Shown here: piece by piece, positions 10,101-19,105 of the stretch
Position numbering within the stretch: the stretch's first letter is position 1
How the letters are laid out: each line of letters begins with the position of its first letter
Origin: Spirochaetia bacterium
GTDB lineage: Bacteria > Spirochaetota > Spirochaetia > B11-G9
DNA length: 50,086 nucleotides
Direction of reading: 5' to 3'
Assembly (NCBI GenBank): GCA_027859095.1
Contig: JAQIBN010000278.1
Location: 1-50,086, forward strand
Notes under the pieces: model-generated
Told to the model about the DNA's origin: nothing
The model's database searches: none
Seen by the model: the letters and a program-made list of their open reading frames with translations, nothing else
Translations under genes and position numbers: made by a program

Positions 10101-11426
10101 ATGAAATATAACTGTATAATAATAGGATCAGGCCCGGCAGGGTTTTATTCGGCTTTAAGCTGTGCAAAAGAAGGATACAAAACTGCAATAATCGAAAAAA
10201 GTCAATTAGGTGGTACAGGTTTTAGAACTGGATGCCTCCCTATAAAGCGGAACCTGGATGTTATTAGAAAAATGGAAGAAGCCGTATCACTTTCCCCGAA
10301 AGGAATATCTGTAGATCCTGACTTTAGGAATAACCTATTAGAAGAGACCGAAAAATATATGGATGGTGTAGAAGATATAATTTCAAATCGACTCTATGAA
10401 GCATCTGTTGATATTTACAGGGGAGAAGGGTGCTTTATAAATGCAAATACCTTCCAAATTAATAATCAAAAACTTGAAACTGATTATTTCATTATTGCCA
10501 CAGGAACATCTCCCGGAGATTACCCAGAAATAACACTTAATAGACAAAATATACTCAGCCACATTGAAGCCTTGCAAATAAAAAAATTACCAGAGGATAT
10601 GGTAATTATTGGGGGAAATGTTGAAGGGATTGAGTTGGCATCTTTATTTTCCTCCCTGGGATTAAAAATAACAGTTATTGAACAGTTGGATCAAATTCTT
10701 AATGAAACAGACAGGGATTTAATTCAGCCTGTTCTAGATGATCTTACATCAAAAAATACTACTTTCCTGACTGATACAAAAGTTCAATCAGTGAAAACTA
10801 ATAAAAATAAAGTAATAGTCAGTCTATTGGATAAAAAAGCAATTGTAGCAGAAAAAGTAGTTCTAACTGGTGTAAGGAAAATGAATATCCCTGAAGGAAT
10901 TGAATCTACAGGAATTAATTACTCAGATAAAGGAATCCAGGTAAATAATAATCTGCAAACAAATATATCAAATATTTTTGCTGCAGGAGATATCAACGGG
11001 ATCCATGGAATGGCTCATATAGCAATACAACAGGGTATGTTAATTTGTAAAGGAATTAAGGGACACAAAGTTGTAAATGACTACAGCTCCCTCCCCAGAG
11101 CAATGTTTACATTGCCGGAAATAGCTGGTGCAGGGAAACAGGAATGGGAACTTATTAAAAAGGATATCCCACACGAAGTAAAAATATTTCCCTTAAAAAA
11201 CACATGGCGAGGCTTTTCCAGGAATATCAGTAATGGATTTATAAAACTGATATTTGAAAAAAAAATACTTACTGGGATATGGATGACTGGTCAGGATGCT
11301 TCCGAAATTTTATCAACTTCAGGGCTGCTGATTGGACAAAATATTAATGAAATGACTATTTTGAAAAACCTTTTTATCCATCCAACATTAGGAGAAGGGA
11401 TTCTTGAATCTCTCTTTAATGCTTAA
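10101..11426 (+). CDS. Pyridine nucleotide-disulfide oxidoreductase family flavoprotein (lipoamide-dehydrogenase-like, one redox Cys missing)
   Basis: N-terminal FAD motif CIIIGSGPAGFYSALSCAKEG, GGTGFRTGCLPIK in place of GGTCLNVGCIPSK, second Rossmann VIIGGNVEGIELASLFSSLG, IFAAGDINGIHGMAHIA, C-terminal IHPTLGE. Confidence 0.88.
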   Translation: MKYNCIIIGSGPAGFYSALSCAKEGYKTAIIEKSQLGGTGFRTGCLPIKRNLDVIRKMEEAVSLSPKGISVDPDFRNNLLEETEKYMDGVEDIISNRLYEASVDIYRGEGCFINANTFQINNQKLETDYFIIATGTSPGDYPEITLNRQNILSHIEALQIKKLPEDMVIIGGNVEGIELASLFSSLGLKITVIEQLDQILNETDRDLIQPVLDDLTSKNTTFLTDTKVQSVKTNKNKVIVSLLDKKAIVAEKVVLTGVRKMNIPEGIESTGINYSDKGIQVNNNLQTNISNIFAAGDINGIHGMAHIAIQQGMLICKGIKGHKVVNDYSSLPRAMFTLPEIAGAGKQEWELIKKDIPHEVKIFPLKNTWRGFSRNISNGFIKLIFEKKILTGIWMTGQDASEILSTSGLLIGQNINEMTILKNLFIHPTLGEGILESLFNA

Positions 11427-11519
11427 AGCACCCTTTCAAAGGCTATAAGCACAACGCTTATTATAGATAGATAAATTGTTCTTGTAAAATGATATAATGT
11501 ATAATATTCTGAATTTCTG

Positions 11520-12650
11520 ATGGTACATGTGGTTTTCATCGGCAATGAAAAAAAGTTATTTACTATTTTAAAAATGTCGATTCAAAATATAAATATCTCA
11601 CATATTCTATTCAATATAGATTCCTCTTTAATTATACAAAAACAGAACCCGGATATTGTCATTCTGGATCTGGATGCTGAAGGGGAGGATTGGTACCGAC
11701 TGTTACAGGTAATATTGAATCTACAAAATCCCCCTTCAATTTTAATAACCGGTTCATGCTATATTTTTGAAAGAATTATCAAAGCGATAAAGATGGGCGC
11801 CCTTGATTATATTCCAAAACCATTTAATCCTAAAAATATTTTACATATGGAAAAAGCAATTAAAAAATCAATAAGTTACAGTACTAATACAAACTATAAA
11901 AAAAATAATTTATCCCTACTTGATAGTATAATTGGAACATCTGATCAAATAGTAACAATCAAAGAACAACTTTTTTCATATGCAGAATCAGGAGCAGCAG
12001 TATTATTACTTGGAGAAAGTGGTGTAGGCAAGAATCTAATTGCGAAAAATATTCATAATATCTCAAACAGAAAAAATTATACATATAGAACAATGCATAC
12101 AGCGGCGCTACCTCCAACCCTAATAGAATCGGAACTTTATGGAACAAACACCGGTGCATTTACAGATGCAAAATCAAGAGCAGGTTATTTTGAATTAGCA
12201 AATAATGGAACATTGTTTCTGGATGAAATAGGAGAAATACATTTAGAATCACAGTTAAAACTACTAAGAATACTGGAAGAAAAAACTATTACAAGAATAG
12301 GTGGAACGAAACAGATACCTATAGATGTAAGAATTTTATCTGCTACAAATATAAATATTTTTAATGCCGTGAAAAATAAATTATTTCGAGAAGATCTGTA
12401 TTACCGAATAAATACCCTAATAATAACTATACCTCCTTTAAGGGAACGTAAAGAGGATATCCCTCTTATGGTTGATTTTTTTCTAAAAAATATGAATTAT
12501 ACTTCTAAGATTACTAATTCTGCTCTGGAAAAATTGATAGATTATCATTGGCCCGGCAACATTCGGGAACTCAAAAGTACTTTAATCAGATCAGGAATAC
12601 ATGCAGGTCATAAAAGCCCTATAAATGTATCACATATTATATTTAATTAA
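11520..12650 (+). CDS. Sigma-54-interacting AAA+ regulator with receiver-like N-terminus, no C-terminal HTH
   Basis: LLGESGVGKNLIAKNIHN (Walker A), GTLFLDEIGEIHLESQLKLLRILEE (Walker B), GAFTDA in place of GAFTGA, REDLYYRIN, WPGNIRELKSTL; ends soon after the AAA+ lid. Confidence 0.88.
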   Translation: MVHVVFIGNEKKLFTILKMSIQNINISHILFNIDSSLIIQKQNPDIVILDLDAEGEDWYRLLQVILNLQNPPSILITGSCYIFERIIKAIKMGALDYIPKPFNPKNILHMEKAIKKSISYSTNTNYKKNNLSLLDSIIGTSDQIVTIKEQLFSYAESGAAVLLLGESGVGKNLIAKNIHNISNRKNYTYRTMHTAALPPTLIESELYGTNTGAFTDAKSRAGYFELANNGTLFLDEIGEIHLESQLKLLRILEEKTITRIGGTKQIPIDVRILSATNINIFNAVKNKLFREDLYYRINTLIITIPPLRERKEDIPLMVDFFLKNMNYTSKITNSALEKLIDYHWPGNIRELKSTLIRSGIHAGHKSPINVSHIIFN

Positions 12651-13122
12651 TTTTCCGAACCTTTATACCTTCAACAACCGGATATTTCTGACCTGTTTCA
12701 TCTTCACTATATCCCAGATATTTACCCATAACGAGAATATGGGTATTTAGTAATATTTCAGCTGGATTTGGTGTTCTGGAGCGTCTTACAGGAATCATTG
12801 AAGCAAATTCAAGCCCCTGGACCTGAACAAAACATTTGTACATCGTTACATTCTCCAGACCTTCCCACTCCCCGTATGAAATCTCAAACATCCCAACAAA
12901 ACTTTCCTCATCTGCATAAAGAACCTCCCGGGCAGAAACAACACCATCAAGAATTATATATTGATTCATATCTATTTCATTACTTTTATTAGACTCAACC
13001 ATAATGACCAGGTCTTTAAGGGAGAGATCAAAATCCAGTTGGGTTTCTAAATCAGAAGCAACTTGAGCAGACAAACTAAATAGAATACTTAGAAAGAAAA
13101 ATATGAAAATATATTTTTTCAT
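12643..13122 (-). CDS. Hypothetical secreted protein
   Basis: N-terminal signal peptide MKKYIFIFFFLSILFSLSAQ; no family recognised. Confidence 0.7.
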   Translation of the reverse strand: MKKYIFIFFFLSILFSLSAQVASDLETQLDFDLSLKDLVIMVESNKSNEIDMNQYIILDGVVSAREVLYADEESFVGMFEISYGEWEGLENVTMYKCFVQVQGLEFASMIPVRRSRTPNPAEILLNTHILVMGKYLGYSEDETGQKYPVVEGIKVRKIN

Positions 13123-13293
13123 GAAATACCTCTTAATCCTTGATATTAAATCGTAAAAAGCCCCTGGTCAAGTTCAGTTCAATAAACAATTTGCCGAAAA
13201 TAAAAATATCGGCTTGATAAATTGATAACTGCTTGATAGAATTAGGAGAGTATACTATATATTATGTATATTTATACTCTTTTTACAGTAAAT

Positions 13294-13322
13294 TTGACAA
13301 ATTAAGAAATGCCGACTAATAT
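13294..13322 (+). promoter_or_regulatory. Putative sigma-70 promoter for STAS gene
   Basis: TTGACA (13294-13299), 17-nt spacer, TAATAT (13317-13322). Confidence 0.55.
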
Positions 13323-13357
13323 AGCATTATATTTAGGGCAATTCAGAAAGAGGGCGC

Positions 13358-13909
13358 ATGAGTAATAATGAAATAGTACCAGGATTTGATGATGAAAGAG
13401 ATGATAGTCTTAAAATTCGATTACAAAAGATAGAAGAAACAGAAAACTGTCTGGTACTTTACCTGACTGGATACATTGATACGTATAACTCTAATTTCTT
13501 TCAGAAGCGAGTCTCTAAAGCAGTCGAAGCTGGCTATACAAAACTTGTATTCAATTGTGGCGGATTGAATTATGTTTCCAGTACAGGAATTGGTTCTTTC
13601 ACTGCATTTTTAAAAGCAGTGCGTCCAAGAGGTGGTGATCTGGTTTTATTGGAAATACAACCAAAAGTATATGAAGTATTCCAACTGCTGGGTTTCTCTC
13701 AATTTTTTAATATTAAGGACAGTTTAACTGAAGCTGTAGAGTTTTTTGGCTCCAGTAAAGAAAAAGGTACTTCTGATGTCTTTCCTAAAATATTCCAATG
13801 CCCAATTTGTGCAAAAAAACTTAAAGCTACAAAATCAGGTCGATTTAGATGCTCTGAGTGTAAAACAATTCTTGCAATTGATAATTCAGGTCAGGTTTTT
13901 CTAGGCTAG
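13358..13909 (+). CDS. STAS domain (anti-sigma factor antagonist-like) protein with C-terminal zinc ribbon
   Basis: LVLYLTGYIDTYNSNFFQKRV...LVFNCGGLNYVSSTGIGSF; C-terminal CPICAKKLKATKSGRFRCSECK. Confidence 0.88.
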   Translation: MSNNEIVPGFDDERDDSLKIRLQKIEETENCLVLYLTGYIDTYNSNFFQKRVSKAVEAGYTKLVFNCGGLNYVSSTGIGSFTAFLKAVRPRGGDLVLLEIQPKVYEVFQLLGFSQFFNIKDSLTEAVEFFGSSKEKGTSDVFPKIFQCPICAKKLKATKSGRFRCSECKTILAIDNSGQVFLG

Positions 13910-13964
13910 GTGTACAACTTAGAACTAAAGCGATTTATCCAGCCAGTAGATTAAGGAGATTCCT

Positions 13965-14666
13965 GTGGGGTTATTTAGTCGATTCGGACAAATGTTAAAA
14001 TCCAATATAAATGATATGATAAGTAAATCTGAGAACCCTGAAAAAATGCTTTCGCAGATTATTATAGATATGAATCAGCAGCTTATAGAATCTAAAAAGA
14101 GTGTAGCATCCTCTATTGCAGATGAAAAGCGATTGGAAAGACAGATGCGTAATAATAAGTCTCTGTCTAAAGAATGGGAAGAAAAAGCTATGCTGGCAGT
14201 GAAAGCAGGCAAAGATGATCTTGCAAAAGAAGCTCTTCTTCGAAAACAGGAATTTGATAATCTATATAACCAGTACAAACCTCAATGGGAAACTCAACAC
14301 GAAGCAGTAGAAAAATTAAAAACAGCGCTACGCCAACTACAGCAAAAAATAGAAGAAGCTCAACGTAAAAAAAACTTACTTGTGGCCAGATCTAAAAGGG
14401 CACACGCTCAGAAAAAAATGCAGGATACAGTCTCCGGTTTATCAGATAATTCAGCCTTTGAGGTATTTGACAGAATGACTGCGAAAGTTGAAAGACTTGA
14501 AGCAGAAAATGAAGCAACTCTTGAAATATCTGAAATTGAAAATAATGAATTAAACCTGGAAAAGCAGTTTGCTGAACTCGAAAGTGGAACAGCTTCAGCA
14601 GACCTTCTACTGGAAGAACTTAAAGAAAGTATGATAGAGAAGGATGAACCCAAAAAACTTAACTGA
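13965..14666 (+). CDS. pspA: PspA/IM30 family protein (GTG start)
   Basis: MGLFSRFGQMLKSNINDMISKSENPEKMLSQIIIDMNQQLIESKKSVA, long coiled coil; aggag SD before GTG. Confidence 0.92.
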   Translation: MGLFSRFGQMLKSNINDMISKSENPEKMLSQIIIDMNQQLIESKKSVASSIADEKRLERQMRNNKSLSKEWEEKAMLAVKAGKDDLAKEALLRKQEFDNLYNQYKPQWETQHEAVEKLKTALRQLQQKIEEAQRKKNLLVARSKRAHAQKKMQDTVSGLSDNSAFEVFDRMTAKVERLEAENEATLEISEIENNELNLEKQFAELESGTASADLLLEELKESMIEKDEPKKLN

Positions 14667-15279
14667 TGTTTGTGTATTATCAGAAAATCCTTATTTTATT
14701 AATCGTGTAAAAATTTTCAGCCAAAATTCAAATATCTCTTTCGGTTACAGTAGGAACTCTTCTTGTAAATCAACAGTAAATCTATATCTAATTGATATAC
14801 ACAGTCTCGAATCTTTTCTGAAGGAACAAACTAATTCAAATAACATTAAATTTATGGTTTATGGACAACAAAAGGATATTGCCCACTCCTACAGTTCCGG
14901 CTGTATTGATTTCCTGAAAGATCCATGGGATAAAGATGAACTCGAAGCTCGTATTCTTAAAATTATTGGTAGAACTAACTCAGATATCCAATGGGATATG
15001 CTTAAACTATCCAGCGCTAGTCTTACTTTAGAAAGTTCTTCTATTGATATAAGTATAGAAGAGTATCTAATATTGAAAAAATTATTGGAAAATAGAGGTG
15101 AAGCTGTGCCAAGAGAAGCTCTCTTATTTGCTCTCTGGGGAAAATACAAAGATGACTCCAGAGTTATTGATATGCATATTTCCAATCTGAGAAAGAAAAT
15201 CCTGATTCTCAAGAAAAAAAATAAATTATGTTGTGGTACTATAAAGACAGTTAGAAATTATGGATATATGATTATTTAA
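14644..15279 (+). CDS. Winged-helix response-regulator-like protein with divergent receiver
   Basis: OmpR-type C-terminus ISIEEYLILKKLLENRGEAVPREALLFALWGKYKDDSRVIDMHISNLRKKI; overlaps pspA 3' end. Confidence 0.82.
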   Translation: MNPKNLTDVCVLSENPYFINRVKIFSQNSNISFGYSRNSSCKSTVNLYLIDIHSLESFLKEQTNSNNIKFMVYGQQKDIAHSYSSGCIDFLKDPWDKDELEARILKIIGRTNSDIQWDMLKLSSASLTLESSSIDISIEEYLILKKLLENRGEAVPREALLFALWGKYKDDSRVIDMHISNLRKKILILKKKNKLCCGTIKTVRNYGYMII

Positions 15280-15302
15280 AGATTCTGGTTAAGAATTCTT
15301 TT

Positions 15303-15929
15303 TTATACTGATTCAAACAGTTCCTTAATATCCACAAAAAATCCCTTCAGGACATCAGATTCTGCTTTAGTATTCTTTTCCCTCCAGTCAGCAGGAGGAA
15401 TTAGTGTTCCATCATCATATTTGCCTGAGTTGTCTCCTTCCGATATTAAATGAAAAACTCTTATATACTTATTCCCAGGATCTACAATCCAGTATTCCTT
15501 TACTCCAACCCTTTCATATAAATAAAATTTTTCACTAAGGTCCTTTTTTGAAGTTGAAGGAGAAAGAATCTCCACAATCAAATCCGGTGCACCCAGACAG
15601 CCGCTATCTATTATTTTGGAAGTATCACAAATAACAGAAAGATCAGGCTGAACAACCGTGTTTATTTTATCTTCATTATCAAGTGGAAAGACTGGAAGCA
15701 TGACATCGAAAGGGGCTGAAAATACCCCGCATGATTTTTTTGCTAAAAAATTAAATAAAGCTGAAAATAATCTCCCGGATATCAACTGATGCCTACTGGT
15801 AGGAGCCGGACTCATATTGTACGCCACTCCATCTATCAATTCCCAGCGCTCATCTTCCGGCCAGGAACAGTATTCTTTATATGTGTATTTTTGATCTGAT
15901 TTTTTTAAAGGCAATCCCATCTTTTTCAT
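15303..15929 (-). CDS. Uma2 family (DUF820) putative endonuclease
   Basis: YTYKEYCSWPEDERWELIDGVAYNMSPAPTSRHQLISG, VQPDLSVICD, GAPDLIVEILSPSTSKKDLSEKFYLYERVGVKEYWIVDP. Confidence 0.92.
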   Translation of the reverse strand: MKKMGLPLKKSDQKYTYKEYCSWPEDERWELIDGVAYNMSPAPTSRHQLISGRLFSALFNFLAKKSCGVFSAPFDVMLPVFPLDNEDKINTVVQPDLSVICDTSKIIDSGCLGAPDLIVEILSPSTSKKDLSEKFYLYERVGVKEYWIVDPGNKYIRVFHLISEGDNSGKYDDGTLIPPADWREKNTKAESDVLKGFFVDIKELFESV

Positions 15930-16077
15930 CTCCTATATTATAATAGTAAAATACTAATAAAGAAAGTGTCAATTTTTCTTCATCTATAACTATATATGGG
16001 TATAAATAGATTTTTGCTTCAGGAATTTTTTAGAATTTAGAGTTTTTAACTCAAAAAGATTGGTTATTATAATAATC

Positions 16078-16308
16078 TTATACAGTATTTTCATTAGAAA
16101 TAATTATAGTTTCAAATATTTCTTGTGCCTTATCTGTATCTCCTATGTTTGCAAGTGCAGCGATTATTTTCGAATAAGCTATTACTCTGCTATCTTCATC
16201 TAATTCAAAATTATCAGCAGCACCACGTGCAGATTCATGATCTCCTATGCTTGCAAATATTTCTGCATAGGTATATTTTTGATCTGATTTGTTTAAAGGT
16301 ATAGCCAT
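16078..16308 (-). CDS. Short chimeric protein: Uma2-like N-terminus joined to TPR-like helices
   Basis: MAIPLNKSDQKYTYAE matches the N-terminus of the adjacent Uma2 gene, then GDHESARGAADNFELDEDSRVIAYSKIIAALANIGDTDKAQEIFE; ggagg SD before ATG. Confidence 0.6.
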   Translation of the reverse strand: MAIPLNKSDQKYTYAEIFASIGDHESARGAADNFELDEDSRVIAYSKIIAALANIGDTDKAQEIFETIIISNENTV

Positions 16309-16503
16309 CTTTTCCACCTCCTTAATTATAAACAAATTTTTCTGAAAATAAAGTACTATTTGAAGTCGATTGTTCTCTCCTTCTTTATTATGGGCAAAAG
16401 TGAAAAGTGAAAAGTGAAAAACTTTCTCTTTTTTTACTTCCCATTTCAACCAATGCTGATTAAACTAATAAGTATATATGTTAAATTATTGTGGGGTTAC
16501 TAA

Positions 16504-16995
16504 ATGTTTTTAAGTCCTCCCTTCCTATGGTCACTTTTAGGATTACTTTTAATAACAGCAGAAATGTTTATTCCGGGGTTTGTAATATTCTTTTTTGGAT
16601 CAGGAGCAATTATAACAGGATTTCTTTCTGTTTTAATTCCAGGTTTATCCTCCAATTTTGCACTCCAGGGTATTATATGGATTCTATCTTCAGTTTTCAC
16701 CTTTGGATTTTTTAGGAAAAAATTTACTAAAATTTTTAGAGGAACAATACTAAACAAGGAAATTGAAACCGATTTAGGCTGTACAGTAAAGGTTATAGAA
16801 GCAATTACTCCAGAAAAACCAGGCCGGGTAAGATATCAGGGGACAAGCTGGAAAGCCATAAGTTATACAGAAAGCTTCGAACCAGGATCAATGGTAGATA
16901 TAATAAAAGAAGAAAGTCTTACTTTCATAGTTTCAAGTACAATTTTCGAAGATAATAATAAATTACCAGAAGAAAAAGGAGAAAAAGATGGGTAG
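16504..16995 (+). CDS. NfeD family membrane protein
   Basis: LLLITAEMFIPGFVIFFFGSGAIITGFL and C-terminal OB-like GCTVKVIEAITPEKPGRVRYQGTSWKAIS. Confidence 0.88.
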   Translation: MFLSPPFLWSLLGLLLITAEMFIPGFVIFFFGSGAIITGFLSVLIPGLSSNFALQGIIWILSSVFTFGFFRKKFTKIFRGTILNKEIETDLGCTVKVIEAITPEKPGRVRYQGTSWKAISYTESFEPGSMVDIIKEESLTFIVSSTIFEDNNKLPEEKGEKDG

Positions 16996-17917
16996 TATTT
17001 TTTCAATTTACCTGCTTGCATTTGTTGTTATAATAATTTTCTTTAAACTGATTCGGATAGTTCCGGAACAGCAAAGTTTTGTTATTGAGCAATTTGGTAA
17101 ATACAGTAAAACATTAGCAGCAGGATTACATCTTGTAATTCCATTTATTCAGAAAATAGCCTATAAACATACTTTAAAAGAAGATGTTATAGATGTTGAC
17201 CCACAGGTTTGTATTACAAATGATAATGTTCAGGTAACTGTAGATGGCATACTCTATATAAAAGTCGTAGATCCGGTTAAAGCAAGTTACGGAATTGATA
17301 ATTACAGGTTTGCCACAGCTCAGTTGGCGAAAACTACTATGAGATCAGAAATTGGTCGTCTTGAACTGGATCGTGCATTTTCAGAGAGAGATGAAGTTAA
17401 TGACAACATTGTTAAATCAGTTGATGAAGCATCAGACCCCTGGGGAATAAAAGTAACAAGGTATGAAATAAAAGATATTTATCCAACACTGACTATTGAA
17501 AGTGCCATGGAACAGCAGATGAGGGCAGAACGTGAGAAGCGAGCTGAAATTTTGGCAAGTGAAGGTGAAAAAGAATCTCGTATCAATGTCTCACGAGGAA
17601 AAAGACAGGAAGCTATAAATATTAGTCAGGGCGAAAAACAAAGAATGATAAATGTGTCTGAAGGCAAATCACAATCAATAGAACTCGTAGCGGAAGCTAC
17701 AGCAGAAGGTCTAAAAGATATTGCTTCTGCACTCCAGCTCCCTAAAGGCCGCACTGCTATGTCAGTAAGACTTGCAGAACAATATGTAGAACGTTTCGGA
17801 GAAATCCTGAAAGGAGCAGAAACTTCTGTTCTACCATCTGATATTGCAAGTCTAAAAGGTCTGGTAGACACTGTTCTTCCAGCTCTCTCATCATCTGCAA
17901 AAGGAGGTATAGAATGA
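16988..17917 (+). CDS. SPFH/band 7 (stomatin-like) protein
   Basis: IRIVPEQQSFVIEQFGKYSKTLAAGLHLVIPFIQKIAYKHTLKEDVIDV, AQLAKTTMRSEIGRLELDRAFSERDEVN. Confidence 0.95.
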   Translation: MGSIFSIYLLAFVVIIIFFKLIRIVPEQQSFVIEQFGKYSKTLAAGLHLVIPFIQKIAYKHTLKEDVIDVDPQVCITNDNVQVTVDGILYIKVVDPVKASYGIDNYRFATAQLAKTTMRSEIGRLELDRAFSERDEVNDNIVKSVDEASDPWGIKVTRYEIKDIYPTLTIESAMEQQMRAEREKRAEILASEGEKESRINVSRGKRQEAINISQGEKQRMINVSEGKSQSIELVAEATAEGLKDIASALQLPKGRTAMSVRLAEQYVERFGEILKGAETSVLPSDIASLKGLVDTVLPALSSSAKGGIE

Positions 17918-18831
17918 GCCCTTTTCTACCACTCTATATTTTAGCAGCTATATTTGGATTAATTGTAGCCATCTCAATTCTTAGATCTATAAGAGTTGTT
18001 TCTGCAAGAGCAGCCTTTGTTGTTGAACGTTTAGGTAAATATTCAAGAACGCTCAATGCAGGGTTGCACGTTCTTATCCCTTTTATAGAAAAAATACGAT
18101 ACAAACTTAATCTAAAAGAAATTGCCATTGATGTTCCTGCTCAGGATTGCTACACCCTGGATAACGTAAAAGTTCGTGTTGATGGAGTACTCTACATACA
18201 GGTCGTTGATCCTGTGAAAGCAAGCTATGGTATCTCAGATTATCAATACGCAACAATACAATTGGCTCAGACAACAATGAGATCAGTAATTGGAAAACTG
18301 GAACTGGATAAAACATTCGAAGAAAGAGATCAGATAAATGGCACTGTAGTACAAAGTGTCGACGAGGCTTCCGACCCCTGGGGTGTTAAAGTATCCAGGT
18401 ATGAAATCCAGAACATTAATGTGCCCCCTGCAATACTGGAAGCAATGGAAGTCCAGATGAAGGCAGAGAGGGAGAGAAGAGCAAGTATTGCCAGGAGCCT
18501 TGGAGAGATGGAATCGAGAATAAACAGATCCCAGGCGTTCATGGAAGAAGTTGTCAATATAAGTGAAGGTGAAAAAGAGAGGATGGTCAATGTTGCAGAA
18601 GGTAGAGCACAAGAAATACGCTCTATAGCAAAAGCTACTGCTGCCAGCATCCGAAAAATCGCCGGAGCCCTAGAAGATGTAGGAGGAGAAGAAGCGGCTG
18701 TACTAAGGGTATCTGAAAGCTATATTGAGCAGCTAAATAATATTGCAGGAGATAACAGCAAGGTTATTCTTCCAGTAGATCTGACAAATATGACTAAAGT
18801 ATTAGAAAACGTAAAAAACATGATAAAGTAA
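17914..18831 (+). CDS. SPFH/band 7 (stomatin-like) protein, second tandem copy
   Basis: VVSARAAFVVERLGKYSRTLNAGLHVLIPFIEKIRYKLNLKE, IQLAQTTMRSVIGKLELDKTFEERDQIN. Confidence 0.95.
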   Translation: MSPFLPLYILAAIFGLIVAISILRSIRVVSARAAFVVERLGKYSRTLNAGLHVLIPFIEKIRYKLNLKEIAIDVPAQDCYTLDNVKVRVDGVLYIQVVDPVKASYGISDYQYATIQLAQTTMRSVIGKLELDKTFEERDQINGTVVQSVDEASDPWGVKVSRYEIQNINVPPAILEAMEVQMKAERERRASIARSLGEMESRINRSQAFMEEVVNISEGEKERMVNVAEGRAQEIRSIAKATAASIRKIAGALEDVGGEEAAVLRVSESYIEQLNNIAGDNSKVILPVDLTNMTKVLENVKNMIK

Positions 18832-18833
18832 AA

Positions 18834-18872
18834 GCAGTCCCCCAGGAGACCCTTTGGTCTCCTGCAGGGCTG
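18834..18872. repeat. Strong hairpin after SPFH operon
   Basis: Perfect inner arms caggagacc (18843-18851) / ggtctcctg (18856-18864), extended by cagtcc/gggctg; no downstream T-tract. Confidence 0.65.
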
Positions 18873-18974
18873 TCCCGACTACCACATCTATATTAAGCAC
18901 CTATATTAAACGCGATTCATTGAACCAGGGATTCTACTTCCACGTATTGACAAAACCATCAGGAAAAAATAAAA

Positions 18975-19003
18975 TTGACTCCAGACTATATCTGTAGTAT
19001 ATT
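18975..19003 (+). promoter_or_regulatory. Putative sigma-70 promoter
   Basis: TTGACT, 17-nt spacer, TATATT upstream of the 19106 gene. Confidence 0.55.
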
Positions 19004-19105
19004 AAAACTCAAATCTAAAGTAATGACTTACGTCTGTTCTCACAAAATTAGATGATGATTTTAGTTACATAGAATATACTGATACACTGAAGCAAGGAAG
19101 ATATA

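Noticed and set aside
9946-10188. Small minus-strand ORF between ilvB and the flavoprotein gene (ending FVLKIDDDEEISSRFGDAIPSKISFIRI)
   Set aside because: Overlaps the flavoprotein start, no convincing SD for an internal start; coding status unsupported.
16390-16420. Short tandem gtgaaaa repeats
   Set aside because: Only about three 7-bp units; too short to claim function, no spacer pattern for CRISPR.
18834-18872. Rho-independent terminator for the SPFH operon
   Set aside because: Hairpin is strong but no downstream T-tract; kept only as a repeat/hairpin.
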